DNA of 64,000 bases from Doryteuthis pealeii (GCA_023376005.1 CM042163.1:3765396-3829395), one strand, 5' to 3'; counted from the first letter of the stretch, positions 1 through 14,558 are shown. The notes: generated by a model not told the origin, from the sequence alone. Numbers and translations: made by a program.

Positions 1-1057
1 TATATATACACATAAATTAAATTTGGACAAAGAATTACAACATAATAAGATACAGTCTTTATTGTCTGAGCATGAGGAGAATGACATCATACATATAGAT
101 ACAAAAATAGATACAGTACTATCGCAAGTATTCCGTCCCAGCCTCCTGCCTTAAATTCATTCATAGGGATGAGCTCAAAAACAAACCCACCTATGAATGA
201 AGTCCTTAGCTGAAGTGGTACCTGCTGTACATGAAAAAATAATTTGTTGATTGAAGGCGTTTTTATTGACAATTTTTTTTTTTTTTTTTTTTTTTTTTTG
301 GTGGTTTGAAGTCGTTAAAAGTAAGCCATATTTTTAAAGGTTAAATATTTACATTTACATTGTCGAAAAAAGACTGGGTGGTAAAATATCGCATCAACTT
401 TTTGGGAAATATGCCTTAAGTGCTGGTTGTTTTTTTTATTGTGTTTTTTTTTTTTTTTTTTTTTTTCGATATTTTCAAAAATATAGCTACTTTTAACACC
501 TTCAAACCATCTAAAATAATAATTTTGTCGATAAAAATGCCTTAATCGACAAATTTTTTTTTCATATACAATAGGCACCGCTTCAGCTAGGGAACTTCAT
601 TCATATGGTGGGTTTGTTTTTGAGCTATCACTTGTCAGGATTAGGGACCTTCATGGAACTTTGAAATTGAACTCTTTATGTTTATATACCTCTTTTATTC
701 TTCTGGCCGGATCTGCTTTCTTCTATCTTCTAATGGTCTCGTCTGGTCTTTCTTATCTGGGGATTCGTCGGTCTGGTTCTGCTGGGGATCATTTCTTATC
801 AGAAGCCTTGTGTCATTGTTAGCCTTTAGTAATAACAACAAGACTTCGATTTACCTTTGATGTTATTTTATTCAGGATCCCCAGGACCAGACAACGTGCG
901 CGCTGAGAGTCACATCTTGCTAGCTTCAGTCCTAACTCTCAACTGACTACTACAACAGACGCGGGCAGTTTTTTCCATGTCCCTGCAATTCTGAGCTGAA
1001 AAATGTTTCCGAAAGTCATTTGCATTTTTATTTAGATTATTTATTTATTTTTTTCAG

Positions 1058-1687
1058 GTGTGTCCACATGGAGTTGCCTGCCGTGTCAATCTTGGCCTGC
1101 TTCCGAGTAGCAGGGAAGGTTGGCTTCCAGCCTGTCTGTCCCTCAAAAAGGTGAAATAGGTGGCACCCTTACACATCCACGGAGAATGTCACTTACAACA
1201 CCCAGTAGCAAATGTGAAGATATCCGATGAAGTTGCAGAACCGTGCGGCTGAAGCTGCTCCGAATGTCCTGCTATCCTCCAAGGCCAAAACAAACTTTCC
1301 ACATCTACCGTAATTTGAACCAATCATCACCTGGTAGTGGCGGGGGTACATCCAGCCATCCGTATCTTGCTAATGCGTTCATAAATACACCTCGGATGAT
1401 CCCCATCTTCCCAATCAGGAAATGCCGACATTATCAAGGATTCTATCAGACGTGGATTATGAGAAGGCTCCTTCTTGCTCACACCGCCACGATTCCATGG
1501 GATTCCTGGGGCTGCGAGTGTGCAGCATCGATTCGTCACATCCTTGAGGAGCTTCACGCAAGCCGTGGCGACCATCGTAAAACACATTGAACACGTTAAG
1601 CCCTACGGTCCCCACATTGACCATTTAGTATTGGACCTGGATGCCGACCGTTTGAACGATTTGCTCTTAGTGGGGATCACATACTAG
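1058..1687 (+). pseudogene. TYW2: Mirror copy of TYW2 terminal exon, frameshifted
   Basis: Reverse-complement counterpart of 28735-29370 in the left palindrome arm. The acceptor (TTTTTTTCAG) and the stop with its following bases (TACTAGGG) are both retained. The interior is broken by many one-base gains and losses and by a few scrambled patches, for example around 1478-1500, so no long ORF survives. Most differences from the right arm are indels rather than substitutions. That pattern is more like uncorrected long-read error than neutral decay. It cannot be spliced to the other TYW2 exons, which lie on the opposite strand. Confidence 0.85.
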
Positions 1688-2159
1688 GGTTGTTGATTGG
1701 TGGGGTGGGGAACAGACTTGGAGGTTCCATTCCCAGTGCGGGTTGGTGAAGCTTGTTAACATGTAATTGCATCAGACTGGCGGTTAATTAATTAATCTAT
1801 CTGAGGAGTAAGAAAAAATTGGGGATAAAATTTAATATTTTGTACTATGTGAATGCGTGTGTGCTTGTTTTCTGGTATGTAAATGTGTATATGTGTGTGT
1901 GTGCGGTGTGTGTGTGTGCATGTTATATGATGTGGTGTGTTTTAATGTGGTGCTATTCAAGATCAAAGAATATTTGGAGAAAATAAACAAAATTTGCTCA
2001 GAAAGTTTGTGTTTTGTTATTTCAAGAAATGGAACCTTTGACCTGTTGAAAAGAAATAGTTTCAGTTTGTTAATTTAAAACGAGATCAATTATTAAATTA
2101 AATTATTGAACCATAGATCAAACATGAAAAAAGTCACGAAACAACAGGATATACTTTCT

Positions 2160-2805
2160 TTTTGTCTCTCTCTCTCCTCTTTCTTTCTTGTCTCTCCATT
2201 CTCTCCCCCCTCTCTCTCTTATCTCTCCATTTCTCTCCCTCTCTCTCCCTCTCATCTCCATACCCCTCTCTCTCTCTTATCTCTCATCTTCTCTCTTCTC
2301 TCTCTTCTCATCTCTCTCTCTTCTCTCTTATCTCTATCTCTCATCTCTCCCCTCTCTCTCTCTCTTATCTTATCTCTTCAATTCTTCTCTTCTCTCTCTT
2401 ATCTCTCATCTTCCCCCTCTCTCTCTCTCTATCTTCCATTCTCCTCTCTCTCTCTCTCATCTCCATTCTCCCCCATCTCTCTCTCCTTCATTCTCACCTC
2501 TCTTACTATTTCCTCCATTCTCTCCACTCTTCTCTCTTATCTCTCAATTCTTCCCCCTCCTCTCTCTCTCTCATACTCTCCATTCTTTCCCCCTCTCTCT
2601 CTCTCTCTTATCTCTCCTATTCTCTCCCCCCCCTCTCTCTATCTCTCCATTCTCTCCCCCCTCTCTCTTATTTCTCCATTCTCTCCCCTCTCTCTCTCTC
2701 TCTTATCTCTCAATTCTCTCCCCTTCTTCTCCTCTCTATCTCTCCATTCTCCCCTCTCTCTCATTCTCACTCTCTCTCCCCCACTCTCCTCTCGTTTCTT
2801 GTCTT
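2160..2805 (+). repeat. CT-rich microsatellite (mirror of 27572-28245)
   Basis: Polypyrimidine tract of CTCTC with ATCTCTCCATT interruptions. It is clearly the inverse of the GA tract in the other arm but differs in unit count. Confidence 0.9.
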
Positions 2806-4052
2806 TCATTATTTCATGCATCAGAAAATTTCCCAAGTAAAATAAAAACCTTAAAGCAAAAATCGTGACAACTATTTTCTGTACACTTTAGTAATTGACC
2901 TTATTTGACTGAGCTCGTATTTGGACAAGGTAAAACAAAAAATATTGCTTTTAATTTTTCTTCTTTGTTTTTATTTTTTGGTTTTACTTGTAAAAAATCT
3001 TCATCTTTTAGATTTTTATTGTTTTATTTTTTTTTATTTTTGGTTGAAACATTTCCCGAATTGTTCTGGAAGAGAAGAAAAACTTTAGTTTTTTTAATAA
3101 GATATTTTTTTTTGAAGGCAAATAATGCAAATTTTGTTGAAAAACATATTTATTTATTTTTTTTTTTCTTTTTTTTTTTCCTTTTTTTTTCCTCTTAATA
3201 TTTTCGGGCAAGGCCCATCTTTAGAGAGTTGAAAAGTTTCCATCTGTGTTTGTAAACTCAACTGTGGTATTAATCCGTTGAATCTTCTAATGGAAATTTA
3301 AAAGTTTGGCAAAGATCGTAAAAAATCCGTAATTCTAGATATGGTGATGGCTAATAATCCCACAAGTTAAAAAAAAAAAACAACAAAAAAAAACCTAGCA
3401 CAACAGAATATATTCCCTGGGGTTGGTGTGTTTATACAGAAGTCAAAATAATGTGTACTCAATCCATTTGTTTTTGTTTTACGGCATATCAACCACGAAG
3501 AAAAATCTTTTAAATCTCTTTTTCTTTGACGTGACCAGCCAAGTGATTAAAAGGGGGCCCATCCAGCGATTTATCAGAGGGAGCCCATCTAGCCTAATTA
3601 AGGTCCAAAGTGTTGCACCATTTATTTAATAACTCAGTTTAATTTGAAAAGTTTATTATTAACTATCAACAAACTGATCGACAAAGTTTGTTTTCATATT
3701 TTATACTTAGTTGGATGGATTTTATGGTATACCAAGTCATTGGTTATTTTATGCAAAGGCGTTTTTGTTTTATTCATTCTTGATGGATACTCAATTTCTT
3801 TTTAACTCAATTTTTTTAAAACACATTTTAAAAAATGTTTTTCTATTTAACCTATATTTGGACCCTAACAGGTACTACCACTACCATGGGAGTAATGGTG
3901 ATGAAGGGGTACTCCACATTCCCTAGAGCTTCAGAATTGAAACCTCACCATCAGATAATTCAATGCCATACCCATATATGATAAAAAGCTTTGGGAGTTT
4001 GCCTTAAGAGCCATAGGGTTGATATTTTATACCTAGATTCCGGATTCCTATG

Positions 4053-4086
<34 letters not shown>

Positions 4087-6258
4087 AAAATCACAACAAA
4101 GAAAAAAAAAAGAGGAAAAAAACCCAAAAAAACAGTTTTCAATGCTTAGAACTGTAATTTGAGCTAAAGTTGTTTTTGTCTCCGTAATTGTTTACTACAT
4201 TTTTTAAATTTTTTTTTTAACTTTTAATTAAATTTCCTAAATTGGAATGTCCACTTATGTGATGAAAGAAATAAGTTTGAAAATTCTGCCCGGACTTTCT
4301 AATTTTACCGGTGTTTTAATTAAATGTTTGAACAAATATCGAAAGGGTCCATTCAAAGGGTCCATACTCCATATGCATGCTACACTGGAATTGATTTTTA
4401 TTTTGTAATTGATTGTCAAAAAAAAAAAAAAAAGATTATTAAATTAAAATGAAAATACCGAAAAAAAGCAACAACATTTTTTAGCGGAATGAAGGTGTTT
4501 TAATCAACAAATTACTTTTTTTTTTTTTTTTTTTAGTGGTTTAAAGGCATTAAAAGTAACCATATTTTTATTGACAAGTAAATGTAAATATTTAGCCCCC
4601 CCCCTTTAAATATTTTAAAGAGAGTGAGGGTTAAAATATTTATATTTACTTATCGAAAAAGAACTGGAGTGGGAGGCGTAAAATATTGCATTAGCTTTTC
4701 GAGTAAAACACTTAAAGGCTGCTTGGTTTTACAGCAGGCACCACTTCAGCTCGGGACTTTTAATGAGCTGGCACTGCTTAGCATTTTTTAAGGCCTGAGG
4801 CCAGACGCAATTCTGCGAAGAGCCCTGAAAAATCTAGTGAAGTGAGAATGATGGGACCAAATCTACCTGATACTAACCCATTCAAATACAAAGCACTGCG
4901 CATCTGATTGTTTTTTAGTAACAGCCAATCAGACGCGCGGTACCCCATACTTATATGGGATATATAACCAGGAACACTTTTCTCCGTACAGATTTACGAG
5001 GTTTAGATTAGGTAAGTCAACCCTTCTTTGATAATGATAAGAGAGGAATGATTTTAATGATTTGTGTTTACATTTTTTTCAAATTTTATTTTAGATTTTG
5101 TCTATATACCATATTGTACAATTTTTGATTTTATTTACCCCCTATTTTATTTTTTTTAACGTATTTACATGGTTTTAGCACTGTATGAAACAGCCATACC
5201 TTTTTACGTCGGTTAGAGTTTCAATAATCTTATCTCGGGGACTACTTCAGATTAAATTATTATCAAAAACAAAAGTTGAAAATACTTTGATAAATATGTC
5301 GTTTCAATTGTGTGTTACTAAAATTAGGATAACATATTTTATATTTACTGATAAACTTATAAATAAAGTAATGCGTTTACCCCACATACGATGTGTCAAA
5401 GATAATATAACTACTTAAAATAAAACTAAAAATAAAGAATACATTAGGGACTGGCAAACTGAGCCTAAGTATTTTTGACAAATGACTTTAGCCCCCCCAG
5501 AAAATAATTTACAAAAACAGGATTACATGATTTAATAAATTTTCAGTGTTTATTTATCGAAGAATGATCTTTATAAAGCATTATTTATTTTATTTCAAAA
5601 CTTTCTCATTTTTTTCAGGTCACTTAATTTTGACCTCCCTTATGCTGGGGGCGTAAAATTGTTTCAAGTTGGTCCTTACCTGATACTAATTACAGTATAA
5701 ATAAAGAGATAAAAGACCGAAGTTATGAATAGAAACAAAAAAATTTTTTTTACGGCGGCTTTTCTATGAGAAAATAAGTACCAAAAATCGAAAATAAAAT
5801 GTAAAAAAATAATAAATAATTAATTTTTTGGAGATTTCTTTTTACTCATTTTGATAATTATTTAATTGGCTATTATTTATAAAAAGAAAAATTATACATT
5901 GATGTTTTTTCTGCTTAAAAAGGGAGGGGTACATTTTTCAATCGAGTTTTTTTCTCAAAACTTATTACTTTTGTCTAAAAAATAAGGTTTGCATTAAGTA
6001 GATATGTATTTTTAGAATCTGAAAATATAACATTTTAAACTTAACATAGGATTTTCATATTTTAAATGAATTTTATATATTCATTTTTCATAGCAAAAAT
6101 ACTAAATTGAAGTTTTGAAATAAAATACCTGATGCATTATAAAATTCATTAATTAATAAATCAATACTGAAAATTTCATTAAAATCGGATAATTACCTGA
6201 TTTTTTTGTAAAAATTTTTTTTCATCCCAAATGTTACGTTAAAATTGTAAACAAGCGC

Positions 6259-7227
6259 CTAAAACCATTGAAAAACAGCCAAAATCGTGTCCTCCGCCCG
6301 GGAAATTCTGTCTTCTATGGCCTTCACTTTCGCTGCCTTATCTAGAGCAAGCCGTTGGCAATATTTGATAGTGAAGTCCTTAATCCTAAACTTAAGGTCA
6401 CCCCACCATCTATTCCCATAACCGCCCAACTAACGCCCGCTTAATAAGTAAAGCCAACCTCTTACGGTAGTCACGTATCTCCAGTACGGAGGTATTTAAC
6501 TTCCAGTAAGAGGCCAGTCTAGGCCTATCACTTAGGCGAAGAGTGACAGTAAGCATTTTATGGTCACTCTTCGCATACAAGTGGAACACAGGCAAGACAT
6601 GTTGACGTCGACTTTTCTAACTAACACTCTGTCCAAATAAGTTTTGACAGAGGGCGTGTTACTTGTCCATGTCCACATCTCCCTCTGGATGATCCACACG
6701 ATACTGTCGACCAAATCGAACTGGGCCATCAGATCGTGCAGGCTGCTTTCACATCCATCCGACCCTCTAGCTCCCCAACCCGACCGGTCTAATTTGGGAT
6801 CAAGGATCGCATTCCAATCCATTAAAATCAACCGTCCCGGAAACGCCATGTACGGCCCTAACTGCCGAAAAAAGGATTTCTCTCCAACGGTATTAGGTGC
6901 ATAAACCGCGATTACTCGGAATTTGCTGCTTGCTACGGCAGTATCGCCACAATCAGCCTGCCATCTGAGCCAGCATGAATAATGTCAGTCACGCCCCCAG
7001 ACTGCTTTTAACTAACAGTGACACACCTCAACTGCGCGGGTGGCCGTATGCTGAATGGATCTCGTAGGTATCTCCACCCAGCACCCGGCCATCCGCACTT
7101 GAAACAAAGTGCGCTCCTGTACTGCGGCGACATCCACACCGAGAGTCCTGAGTTCTACAGACAAGCGGCTAGCGCTTGACTTGTCCCTCAGACCTCTCGC
7201 ATTCAAGCTAGCAAGAAGAAGAGACAT
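6259..7227 (-). pseudogene. Retrotransposon endonuclease, mirror copy
   Basis: Minus-strand counterpart of 23083-24065. It has the same start (MSLLLASLNARGLRD), the same in-frame stop and the same downstream end near 6259. Extra indels fragment the frame further, for example after VDSIVWI. Confidence 0.8.
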
Positions 7228-7375
7228 CTGTTACCTACTCCTTAATCAGTATCCACCACTGGCAGGAAATCTCTGGGCTAAGGAAGCCGATGGCATGGCA
7301 AGACTATCTCTACCCAACTCGTTGGTAATTGTATTGGTCCTGGCGATGCCGCCGACATCCAGGGGAAACTTAATT

Positions 7376-8811
7376 TTAATTGCCCTGTACAAAGAACCTC
7401 CCTTTGCATTTCTGTTTCAGTTTTTCAATTTTGGGATGCAGCCTGTTGACGAGAGTCAAGCCCGGGAAGCCCCTTCGCTGCCTCAATTGTTCGCCACAGG
7501 CTTTCTGCACGACCGCTGGCTTCCCGGGCAAAAGTTGTTACCAGGGGTGCATCCCTAAAGTTTAATGGATTGTTGATGTTCTTTCCCTCCACGGAGTGTA
7601 ATTGCCAGAGTGGAGCCCACTGTCTTTTTGTTGTGGGTCCAGTATTTGTCTACCTGGTCTGGCTCCACTCTGCAAATGTTCTCCGGAAACAGGTTGCGTT
7701 TCCTACTCCGTGGAGGGCTGCTTTTTCTGCTGTTGGGCTTTTCTTCTTTCAGGTGACCTGGATGAGGATCTATTTCTCCTTCCTGTGACCTGGAAGTTGC
7801 TGGAGATTTTTGAGGTTGAGGGGGAGAGTGTTTGTGTTGTGTGTGTGTACTTTTTACAGGGCTGGATGAAGGATTGGGGGTTGGTAGTTTTTGGCTTTTC
7901 TGTGTGTGAGTGTGTAGTGGTTTCTACCACTGTGTTTGTGTTTGGTCCGAGGTCTGGGATTTTTTCTTTTTTCTACTGGTCATATTTTTCGACCAGTTCT
8001 CTCCTCTCTTTCAATTCTGCGCTTCACCACAGCCATGCCGGCCTCCAACAAGTCCATTGAGATGGCCACTTAAGCCGGTTTGCTGGGGGGTGCTTTTTGG
8101 GGTGTGGCCTTGGAGAAGGCCTCGGTGTTGCATTGGGAGAAGGCTTTTTATGGCGGGAGAGTCAGAAGTGGCTGAGGTATGGTTTTTTACTTTTTTTGTT
8201 ACCTCGGACCCACCTTCTCCCGCCTCTGGATTGTTACATTCCACTGGAGTTGTTTCTGTTGCTGCATTCGTTGCTGCTGTGGGTGTCTTTTGGGGGCAGT
8301 TTCCGGAAGTGTGCCCATGTTGGCCACAGGACCAGCAGTGCGGCCTACGGCCTCCACCACCACCGTTATCTGTTGAGTATTGTACAGATATGTATCAGGG
8401 ATGTCATAAAGGGCCTCCTTCTTTAGGTTGACCATGAAGGTGAACTCTCCGACTCTTACCCCTTTTTCGAGGGTGGTATTCATGGCTACAACGTCCCGTA
8501 GTTACTAAGTATGCCATGAGGCACTCGTCTGATATTGCTGCGGGGACATTGAACTAAGAGACTCTGGTTCTTCTCTTTCCCTGATACTCAGGTTGAAGTT
8601 TGGTGCCATTGTGGTGGAGGGCCCTGGTTGACAGCCTGACTGCTTCTGTTTTGCTGGGAGGAGGACATCCCAAGTGCCAAAACTCCGTCTGCTGATGTGT
8701 TCAGCGGGAATTTGGTAGGCTCTTAGGATGTCCAAAACCTTGTCCCTCTTGAGGCCGACCAGTCTTCTTGAGGCCGCCTCTGTGGATATGTAGGACAGGA
8801 TCCGAGGCTCA
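7376..8811 (-). pseudogene. Retrotransposon ORF1, mirror copy
   Basis: Left-arm copy of the zinc-knuckle ORF1 on the minus strand. It is uninterrupted by the 12.6-kb block, so it runs from the N-terminal region (LDILRAYQIPAEHISRRSFG near 8700) through the region behind MNTTLEKG and the zinc-knuckle area near 8330, to a stop at 7376-7378. Several indels break the frame, including within the knuckle region. It shows what the right-arm element looked like before it was split. Confidence 0.8.
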
Positions 8812-8894
8812 AGATGTTCAGCTACCTGGGAAGTGTTTTAATTTTTGTCCCTTCCACCAGGTTTTTGTAAGTTTTTTCCCAATTGTCTTTGTGG
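8812..8894. other. Palindrome centre (83-bp loop)
   Basis: Unpaired segment between the converging arms. The left arm ends near GGATCCGAGGCTC and the right arm starts with GAGCTGAGGATCC. It contains no ORF of note. Confidence 0.75.
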
Positions 8895-9243
8895 AGCTGA
8901 GGATCCTGTCCTACATATCCACAGAGGCAGCTCAGAAGACTGGTCGGCCTCAAGAGGGACAAGGTTTTTGGACATCCTAAGAGCCTACCAAATTCCCGCT
9001 GAAGCACATCAGCAGAACCGGAGTTTTGGCACTTGGGAATGTCTCCTCCCCAGCAAAACAGAAGCATCAGGCTGGTCAACCAGGGCCCTCCACCACAATG
9101 GGCACCAAACTTCAACCTGAGTATCAGGGAAAGGAAGAACCAGAAGGTCTCTATGTTCAATGTCCCGCAAGGCAATATCAGACGAGTGCCTCATGGCAAT
9201 ACTTAGTAACTACGGGAACGTTGTAGCCATGAATACAACCTCG
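8895..9243. repeat. Right palindrome arm, inner segment
   Basis: Inverted copy of about 8475-8811. It carries the N-terminal part of a retrotransposon ORF1 on the plus strand, with the readable stretch LDILRAYQIPAE. It ends at CCTCGA, immediately before the N at position 9244-9245. The continuation of this ORF1 resumes at 21830 with CCACCCTCGA, so the two pieces were once contiguous. Confidence 0.85.
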
Positions 9244-9245
9244 AN

Positions 9246-9710
9246 TAAATGAATTGTTCATAATCTAATCTATCCTACTATCTAATCTATCTATCTATCA
9301 CTGAAATCTATCGCTATCTATCTATCGAATCTATTCTATCTTATCTATCTATCAACTGAAATCTATCTATCTATCTATCTATCAACTGAAATCTATGCTA
9401 TCTATCTATCTATCTATCTATTTACAACTTGAAATCTATCTATCTATCTATCTATGTAGTCTATCAACTAAATCTATCTATCTATCTATCTATATGATCT
9501 ATCACTGAAATCTATCATCTATCTATTCTATGTATCTATCAACTGAAGATCTATCTATCTATCTATCTATCTATGCTATCTAGTATCTATCAACTGAAAT
9601 CTATCTATCTATCTTATCTATGATCTATCAACTGAAATCTATCTATCTATCTATCTATGTATCTATCACTGAATCTATCTATCTATCTATCTATGTATCT
9701 ATCAACTGAA

Positions 9711-9741
<31 letters not shown>

Positions 9742-9840
9742 AACTGAAATCTATCTAATCTATTCTATCTATCTATCTATCTATCTATCAACTGAAATCT
9801 ATCTATCTATCTATCTATATCAACTGTATAAATCTATCTA

Positions 9841-9871
<31 letters not shown>

Positions 9872-10138
9872 AACTGAAATCTATTCTATCTATCTATCTA
9901 TGTATCTATCAACTGAAATCTATCTATCTATCTATCTACTGTATCTATCAACTGAAATCTATCTATCTATCTATCTATGCTATCTATCACTGAAATCTAT
10001 CTATCTTTATCTATCTATCAACGAATATCTATCTATCTATCTATCTTGTATCTATCACTGAAATCTATCTATCTATCTATCTATGTATCTATCAACATAA
10101 ATCTATCTACTATCTATCTATTGTATCTATCAACTGAA

Positions 10139-10176
<38 letters not shown>

Positions 10177-10326
10177 ATCTTATTATGTATCTATCAACTG
10201 AAATCTATCTATCTATCTTATCTATCTATCAAACTGAAATCTATCTATCTATCTTATCTATCTATCTATAACTGAAATCTATCTAATCTATCTATCTATC
10301 TAGTCTATATCTATCTATCAACTGAA

Positions 10327-10373
<47 letters not shown>

Positions 10374-10864
10374 AACTAAATCTATCTATCTATTATTCTA
10401 TCTATCAACTGAAATCTCTATCTAATCTATCTACTTCTATCTATCAACTGAAATCTATCTATCTATCTATCTATGTATCTATCAACTGAAATCTATCTAT
10501 CTATCTATCTATGTATCTATTCAACTGATCTACTATCTATCTATCTATCTAATCTATCTATCAACTGAAATCTTCTATCTATCTATCTATCTATCTATGT
10601 CTATCAATGAAATCTATCTATTCTAATCTATGTATCTATCAACTGAAATCTATCTATCTATCTATCTATCTATCTATTCAACTTGAATCTATCTATCTAT
10701 CTATCTATCTATCTACTATCAACTGAAATCTATCTATACTATCTATCTATCTATCATCTATCAACTGTATATATCTATCTATCTATCACTGAATCTATCT
10801 ATCTATCTATCAACTGCAAATCTATCTATCTATACTATCTATGAATTATCTACTATCAACTGAA

Positions 10865-10895
<31 letters not shown>

Positions 10896-11141
10896 AACTG
10901 TAATCTATCTAATCTATCTATCTATCAACTGAAATCTATTCTATCTATCTATCTATCTATCTATGTCAACTGAATCTATCTATCTATCTATCTGTTCTAT
11001 CTACTATCACTATCAACTGAAATCTATCTATTCTATCTATCTATCTATCAACTTGAAATCTATCTATCTAATCTATCTATACTAACTGAAATCTATCTAA
11101 TCTATCTATCTATCTATCATATCTATCTATCAACTGAAATC

Positions 11142-11172
<31 letters not shown>

Positions 11173-11240
11173 AAGAAATCTATATCTATCTACTATCTAT
11201 CAACTGAAATCATCTATCTTATCTATCTATCTATCTATCT
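9246..11240 (+). repeat. Compound TATC satellite, block 1
   Basis: Runs of TATC of about 20-40 bp alternate with the spacer CAACTGAAAT, giving units of roughly 40-60 bp. Single-base dropouts are very frequent, as expected either from ageing or from unpolished long reads. Confidence 0.95.
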
Positions 11241-11800
11241 AACCTAGTCTTGTTCAGTATCTATCTATCTATCTATCCATCTATCCCAGTCTTTTCAATA
11301 TCGATCTATCTATCTATCCCAGGTGTTCATATATTATCTATCTATCCATCAATCCCCAGTCTATCAAATCTATCTATCTATCTATCCCAGTGTGTTCAAT
11401 ATATCCATCCATCTATCTTCTATCTATCCATCTATCTATCACAGTCTGGGTCTATCTATCTATCTATCTGACTATCTACATCTTGTCTATCTATCTATCT
11501 TCTACAAGTCTTTCTCTATCTATCTATCTATCTATCAACCAAGTCTGTTTCTCTATCTATCTACTATCTATCTAACCAAGTCTGTTCTCTATCTTACTAT
11601 CTACTATCTAACAGCGCTATCTATCATATCTAACAAGTCTGTATCTCTATCTATCTATCTATCTATCTAACCAAGTCTGTTCTCTACTCTATCGTATCTA
11701 TCTATCTAACCAAGTCTGTTATCTATCTATCTATCTATCTATCTAACCAAGTCTATCTCTATCTATCTACTCTATCTATCTAATCTAACCAAGTCTTTCG

Positions 11801-11838
<38 letters not shown>

Positions 11839-12622
11839 AACCAAAGTCTGCTTCAGTATCTATCTATCTATCTTCTATCTATCTATCTATCTATCTATCT
11901 AACCAAGTCTGACCTCAGTATCTAGTCTATCTATCATCTATCTATCTATCTATCTAACCAAGTCTGTTCAGTATCTATCTATCTATCTATCTTATCTATT
12001 CTAACCAAGTCTGTTCAGTATCTATCTATCTATCTATCTATCTATCTAATACAAGTCTGTTCATCTATCTATCTCTATCTATCTATCTAACCAAGTCTGT
12101 TCATCGTATCTATCTATCTATCTATCTAACCAAGTCTTTCTCTATCTATCTATTCTATCACTAACCAAGTCTGTCATATCTATTAATCTATCTATCTATC
12201 TATCTATCTAACAAGTCTGTTCAGTATATATCTATCTATCTATCTATCTATCTATCTAACCAAGTCTGTTCAGTATCTATCTATCTATCTATCTATCTAT
12301 CTTAACCAAGTCTGTTCAGTACTATCTATCTATCTATCTATCTATCTAACCAAGTCTGTCAGTATCTATCTATCTACGTATCTATCTATCTATCTAACCA
12401 AGTCTGTTCAGTTTCTATCTATCTATTATCTATCTACTATCTAACCAAGTCTGTTCAGTATCTATCTAATCACTATCTATCTATTCTATCTATCTATCTA
12501 TCTAACCAAGTCTGTCAGTATCTATCTATCTATCTATCATATCTATCTATCTATCCTAAACCAAGTTCTGTTCAAGTATCTATCTATCTATCTATACTAT
12601 CTATCAACAAGTCTTGATTCAG

Positions 12623-12664
<42 letters not shown>

Positions 12665-12719
12665 AACAAGTCTGTTCAGTATCTATCTATCACTATCTAT
12701 CTATCTATCAATCTATCTA

Positions 12720-12814
<95 letters not shown>

Positions 12815-12889
12815 AAGTCTTTCAGTATCTATTCTATCTATCTATCTATCTAAATCTATCTATCTATCTATCTATCCAATCTGTTTCAG

Positions 12890-12926
<37 letters not shown>

Positions 12927-13089
12927 AACCAATCTATCAGTATCTATCTATCTATCTATCTTCTATCTATCTATCAGTATCTATCTAATCCTAATCTAGT
13001 TTTCAGTATCTATCTATCTATCTATCTAACAAGTTTTTCATATCTATCTATCTATCTATCTATCTATCAACCATATCTTTCAGTATCTA

Positions 13090-13122
<33 letters not shown>

Positions 13123-13139
13123 ATCTAACAAGTCTGTCA

Positions 13140-13172
<33 letters not shown>

Positions 13173-13225
13173 ACCAATCTGATCTATCTTATCTATCTAT
13201 CTATCTATCTAACCAAATCTGTTCA

Positions 13226-13256
<31 letters not shown>

Positions 13257-13454
13257 ACCAATCTGTTCAGCTATCTATCATCTATCTATCTATCTATCTA
13301 TCTATCTAACTCAATCTTTAGTATCTATATATCTATCTATCTATCTATCTATCTACAATCTGTAATCTATCTATCTATCTATCTATCTTTCTATCCATCT
13401 GTTCAATATCTATCTATCTATCTATCGTATCTATCTAACCTAGTCTGTATCTAG

Positions 13455-13488
<34 letters not shown>

Positions 13489-13809
13489 ACCAAGTCTGTC
13501 TATCATCTATCTATCATCTATCTATCTAATCTATCTATCTATCTAACAATCTATCCATATCTATCTATCTATCTATCTATCTATCTAACAGTCTATCTCA
13601 GTAATCTATCTATCTATCTATCTATCTATTCAACCAAGTCTATTCATATCTATCTAATCTATCTATCTATCTATCTATCATCTATCTAACCAATCTGTTT
13701 CACTATCTATCTATCTATCTATCAACTGAAATCTATCTATCTATCTATCTATCATCTATCAATATCTATCTATCTATCTATCTATCTATTAACCTATCTT
13801 CAATATCTA

Positions 13810-13840
<31 letters not shown>

Positions 13841-14152
13841 TATCTATCTATCTATCTTCATCTACATCTATCTACATCTATCAGTATCTAATCTATCTAT
13901 CTATCTATTATCTAACAAGTCTAGTTCATATCTATCTATCTATCTATCTATCTATCTAACCAATCTGTTCTATCTACTCTATTCTATCTATCTAACAAGT
14001 CTTCTATCAGTATCTATCTATCTATCTATCTATCTAATCCTATCTCTTCATATCTATCTATCTTATCTATCTAATCTAATCTATCTATCATCTTCTATCT
14101 ATCTATCTTTATCTAAAGTCTGTTCATATCTACTATCTATTCTATAACTGAA

Positions 14153-14185
<33 letters not shown>

Positions 14186-14520
14186 CCAAGTCATCTTCAG
14201 TATCTATCTATCACTATCTATCTATCTATCTATCTATATCTACTCTATCTCAACTATCAAGTCTGTTCATATCTATCTATCTAGTTCTATCTATCTATCT
14301 ATCTATCTATCTATCCAAGTCTATTCAGTATCTATCTAAAATCTTTATCATCTACTATCTATCTATCTATCTAAACCAAGTCTGTTCAGTATCTTATCTA
14401 TCTATCTATCTATCTATCTATCATAACCAAGTCTGTTCAGTATCTATCTATCTATCTATCTATCTAACAAGTTGTTCAAGTATCTATCTATCTATCTATC
14501 TATCTAACCAAGTCTGTCTA

Positions 14521-14558
<38 letters not shown>

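Larger units (their letters stand above)
1..8811. repeat. Left arm of giant palindrome
   Basis: Reads as the reverse complement of 30411 down to 21830, then of 9243 down to 8895. Mirrored landmarks include a foldback MITE (about 150-640), an LTR-like segment (660-990), the TYW2 terminal exon (1058-1687), a CT microsatellite (2160-2805), SINE-like sequence (3470-4050), a MITE-like repeat (4500-4910) and the truncated retrotransposon (6259-8811). The arm begins in a TA run at base 1, matching the TA run at 30412, so the outer limit is either this TA tract or beyond the window. Confidence 0.9.

Noticed and set aside
8199..8483. Independent zinc-finger gene in the left arm
   Set aside because: It is the frameshifted mirror copy of the retrotransposon ORF1, not a host gene.
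11250..11670. Tyr/Ser/Ile/Leu-rich ORFs (YLSIYLSI type)
   Set aside because: Reading of the TATC satellite.
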